In this document: one piece after another, positions 33,181 through 35,436 of the stretch
Numbering within the stretch: position 1 is the first letter of the stretch
How the letters are laid out: each line of letters opens with the position of its first letter
NCBI GenBank assembly: GCA_016866255.1
Contig: VGMY01000021.1
Span: forward strand, 1 to 35,436
Length of the DNA: 35,436 nt
Direction: 5' to 3'
Source of the DNA: Bacteroidota bacterium
GTDB taxonomy: Bacteria > Bacteroidota > Bacteroidia > Flavobacteriales_D > Crocinitomicaceae
The notes under the pieces: generated by a model
Databases searched by the model: none
Told to the model about the DNA's origin: nothing
What the model saw: the letters and a program-made list of their open reading frames with translations, nothing else
Position numbers and translations under genes: made by a program

Positions 33181-35436
33181 TCAAGCTATTTCCTCCTCAT
33201 GTAAAACGGGTTTTCTAAACACAATTTGACGCTCGAACATATCCATTACTACCGTCTGGTGTATGTCAACGGTTTTTGAAAGCAGCGCTTTCGACAAAAC
33301 ATTCAGCACCTCTTTTTGAATTACGCGTTTCACAGGACGTGCCCCAAAGAATGGATCATAACCCAATTCAACAATGTACTCAAAGGCATCGGGCGCGACG
33401 AAGAGTTTGATGCCCTTCTGCAATAATTGCATTTTTAGGTTGGATAATTGAATTTCAACAATGTCTTTGACGTTAGACCTTGTTAAGGGCAGAAACAGCA
33501 AGGTTTCATCAATGCGGTTTAAAAACTCGGGACGAATGGTCTGTTTCAACAATTCCATAACTTGCGCCTTTGCTCCTACAGCGAGCTCTGGGTAATGCTC
33601 TTCTTTGGCACCCTCAAAGGCTTCTTGCAGGATTTGCGACCCCATGTTCGACGTCATAATGATGATGGTATTCTTAAAATTCACCAACCTTCCTTTGTTG
33701 TCGGTTAAACGCCCATCGTCCAGAACTTGGAGCAAAACATTAAAAATATCGGGGTGTGCTTTTTCAATTTCATCCAACAGAATAATGGAAAAGGGACGAC
33801 GTCTAACGGCCTCGGTCAATTGGCCTCCTTCATCGTACCCGACATATCCCGGAGGTGCACCTACCAAACGGCTCACGCTATGTTTTTCCTGGTATTCGCT
33901 CATATCGATGCGCGTCATAGCATTTTCGTCGTTGAATAAAAACTCGGCCAAAGCCTTTGCCAATTCGGTTTTTCCTACCCCGGTAGTTCCCAGGAAGATG
34001 AAAGACCCTATCGGACGTCGAGCATCTTGTAAACCGGCCCGAGACCGTCGAACGGCATCCGACAAAGCTTCAATGGCTTCCTCTTGTCCTACGACACGCT
34101 TTTTGAGTTCATCCTCGAGCCGCAGCAATTTACTAACCTCACTCTCCACCATCTTCTGTACTGGAATCCCAGTCCATTTAGAGACTACCTCGGCGATTTC
34201 CTCGGTATCCACCTCTTCTTTGATCATTTTAAACTCCGACTGAATCTCTGAGAGGGTCCCTTTGGAGGCCTCCAAGTTGCGCTCGGCTTCTTGTATTTTT
34301 CCATATCGGATTTCAGCCACTCTCCCGTAATCTCCTGATCGCTCTGCAGCATCTGCCTCGAACTTGAGTTTTTCAATTTCCTCCTTGGAATGTTGGATGG
34401 ATTCCAACATTTGTTTTTCAGTCTGCCATTTAGAAGTCAGACCTTGACGTTTTTCGTTTAGATTGGCTAGTTCTTCCTCGACACTTATTAGTTTCGAACT
34501 ATTGGTTTCGCGTTTTAAGGCTTCTCGTTCGATTTCTAGTTGCATTATTTTGCGCTCTACCTCATCCAATTCTTCTGGCTTCGAATTAATTTCCATCCGA
34601 AGTTTAGAAGCTGCCTCATCGATTAAATCAATGGCCTTATCAGGGAGGTGCCGATCCGAAATATAGCGTTGCGATAATTCAACCGCTGCAATGATTGCCG
34701 CATCTTTGATTATGACCTTGTGATGGTTTTCATATTTTTCTTTGATTCCACGCAGAATCGCAACAGCATCCTCGAACTCGGGCTCATCCACCAGCACGGT
34801 TTGAAATCGTCGAACTAAAGCTTTGTCTTTTTCAAAATATTTCTGGTATTCGTTTAGGGTTGTTGCACCAACCGCTCGCAATTCTCCACGAGCTAAGGCC
34901 GGTTTCAAAATATTGGCCGCGTCCATGGCTCCTTCGCCTCCGCCTGCGCCCACCAAAGTGTGGATTTCATCAATAAATAAAATGATTTCCCCATCCGAGT
35001 TGATCACTTCCTTTACAACCGCCTTCAAACGTTCCTCAAATTCCCCTTTATATTTCGCTCCCGCGATTAAGGAACCCATATCCAAGGAATAAACCACTTT
35101 GGTTTTTAAATTTTCCGGGACATCACCGCTGATGATCCGGTGGGCCAAACCTTCAGCAATCGCCGTTTTGCCGACCCCGGGCTCTCCAATAAGGATGGGA
35201 TTGTTTTTGGTTCTTCTTGTTAAAATCTGCAGCACCCTGCGAATCTCTTCGTCGCGTCCAATCACAGGATCTAACTTACCCTCGGAAGCCATTTCATTCA
35301 AGTTCTTGGCGAATTTCGCCAAAGACTGGTAAGTATTTTCTTGGTTGGCATTTTGCACTTGATCTCCATTTCTCATTTTCAGTATGTCTTTTTTTAATTG
35401 TATCATATTAATCCCGGCATCTTTAATCACGGAACC
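33181..35436 (-). CDS. clpB: ATP-dependent disaggregase ClpB, N-terminus outside the window
   Basis: About 751 residues are visible; the reading frame runs to the last base, so the N-terminal substrate domain lies beyond. ClpB, with DnaK, extracts proteins from aggregates after heat stress. The first AAA+ module has Walker A GEPGVGKT (visible residues about 84-91) and the [16 protein letters not shown]alker B segment. The coiled-coil middle domain spans about 280-400 ([35 protein letters not shown]). The second module has GTTGVGKT and [23 protein letters not shown], with a C-terminal small domain ([13 protein letters not shown]). The middle domain separates it from ClpA and ClpX. Its promoter is not in the window. 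Confidence 0.95.
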   Translation of the reverse strand, partial: GSVIKDAGINMIQLKKDILKMRNGDQVQNANQENTYQSLAKFAKNLNEMASEGKLDPVIGRDEEIRRVLQILTRRTKNNPILIGEPGVGKTAIAEGLAHRIISGDVPENLKTKVVYSLDMGSLIAGAKYKGEFEERLKAVVKEVINSDGEIILFIDEIHTLVGAGGGEGAMDAANILKPALARGELRAVGATTLNEYQKYFEKDKALVRRFQTVLVDEPEFEDAVAILRGIKEKYENHHKVIIKDAAIIAAVELSQRYISDRHLPDKAIDLIDEAASKLRMEINSKPEELDEVERKIMQLEIEREALKRETNSSKLISVEEELANLNEKRQGLTSKWQTEKQMLESIQHSKEEIEKLKFEADAAERSGDYGRVAEIRYGKIQEAERNLEASKGTLSEIQSEFKMIKEEVDTEEIAEVVSKWTGIPVQKMVESEVSKLLRLEDELKKRVVGQEEAIEALSDAVRRSRAGLQDARRPIGSFIFLGTTGVGKTELAKALAEFLFNDENAMTRIDMSEYQEKHSVSRLVGAPPGYVGYDEGGQLTEAVRRRPFSIILLDEIEKAHPDIFNVLLQVLDDGRLTDNKGRLVNFKNTIIIMTSNMGSQILQEAFEGAKEEHYPELAVGAKAQVMELLKQTIRPEFLNRIDETLLFLPLTRSNVKDIVEIQLSNLKMQLLQKGIKLFVAPDAFEYIVELGYDPFFGARPVKRVIQKEVLNVLSKALLSKTVDIHQTVVMDMFERQIVFRKPVLHEEEIA

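Noticed and set aside
35431..35436. clpB as a short or truncated gene starting at GTG 35430
   Set aside because: The frame stays open to the window edge and the missing part equals the normal ClpB N-terminal domain, so it is cut by the window, not broken.
1..35436. CRISPR arrays, tRNA or rRNA genes, insertion sequences, prophage or defence genes
   Set aside because: Reading both strands showed no repeat arrays, cloverleaf-like sequences, transposases, integrases or nuclease/toxin-antitoxin genes; the space is almost fully occupied by the listed coding regions.

Overview
This 35.4 kb window looks like chromosomal DNA of a Bacteroidota bacterium, most probably of the order Flavobacteriales. 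The reasons are the type IX secretion (T9SS) regulator PorX, a secreted protein with a T9SS sorting domain, a DUF6089 (PorG-family) barrel, a DUF1800/DUF1501 pair, Bacteroidota-style -7 promoter boxes (TAnnTTTG), and few obvious Shine-Dalgarno sequences. Genes are very tightly packed. Many overlap by 1 to 8 nt, convergent genes overlap or nearly touch, and no gene-free stretch exceeds about 130 bp. I saw no tRNA, rRNA, CRISPR array, insertion sequence or phage gene.

Layout. Positions 1-6908 (+): the 3' part of mtaB (tRNA methylthiolation), a pterin pair (PTPS-like enzyme and folE), a Bax-inhibitor-1 family membrane protein, a 32-residue membrane peptide, a GH3-family adenylating enzyme, a secreted protein of unknown function, a deoxynucleoside kinase and hldD (heptose for LPS). 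Positions 6905-16666 (-): a long run starting at guaB, then two periplasmic peptidyl-prolyl isomerases, a MoxR ATPase, a TPR protein, a phosphosulfolactate synthase homologue, a WD40 protein and a DUF6089 barrel. Positions 16798-22251: a small secreted carboxypeptidase-regulatory-like protein (+), an HD-domain phosphohydrolase (-), then porX and sufS-sufE-DUF59 (+).

Positions 22253-30621 (-): a probable envelope cluster (DUF1800, DUF1501 with a T9SS tail, an outer-membrane barrel and two lipoproteins), preceded by an M20 amidohydrolase, a half-size TauE/SafE permease and a LuxE-like enzyme. Positions 30703-33089 (+): hemH and ahcY, closed by a strong hairpin terminator that also faces clpB. 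Positions 33181-35436 (-): clpB, whose N-terminal part lies outside the window.

Most of the content is housekeeping. The best candidate for an under-described system is the 22253-27961 cluster. Its DUF1501 protein combines a twin-arginine signal with a T9SS C-terminal domain, while its DUF1800 partner has no visible export signal, so co-export through Tat is a testable idea. Other points of interest are three promoters whose -7 box ends exactly 4 nt before the ATG (probable leaderless mRNAs), a phosphosulfolactate synthase without visible coenzyme M genes, a ferrochelatase with four internal cysteines, and a mammalian-type PTPS signature beside folE.
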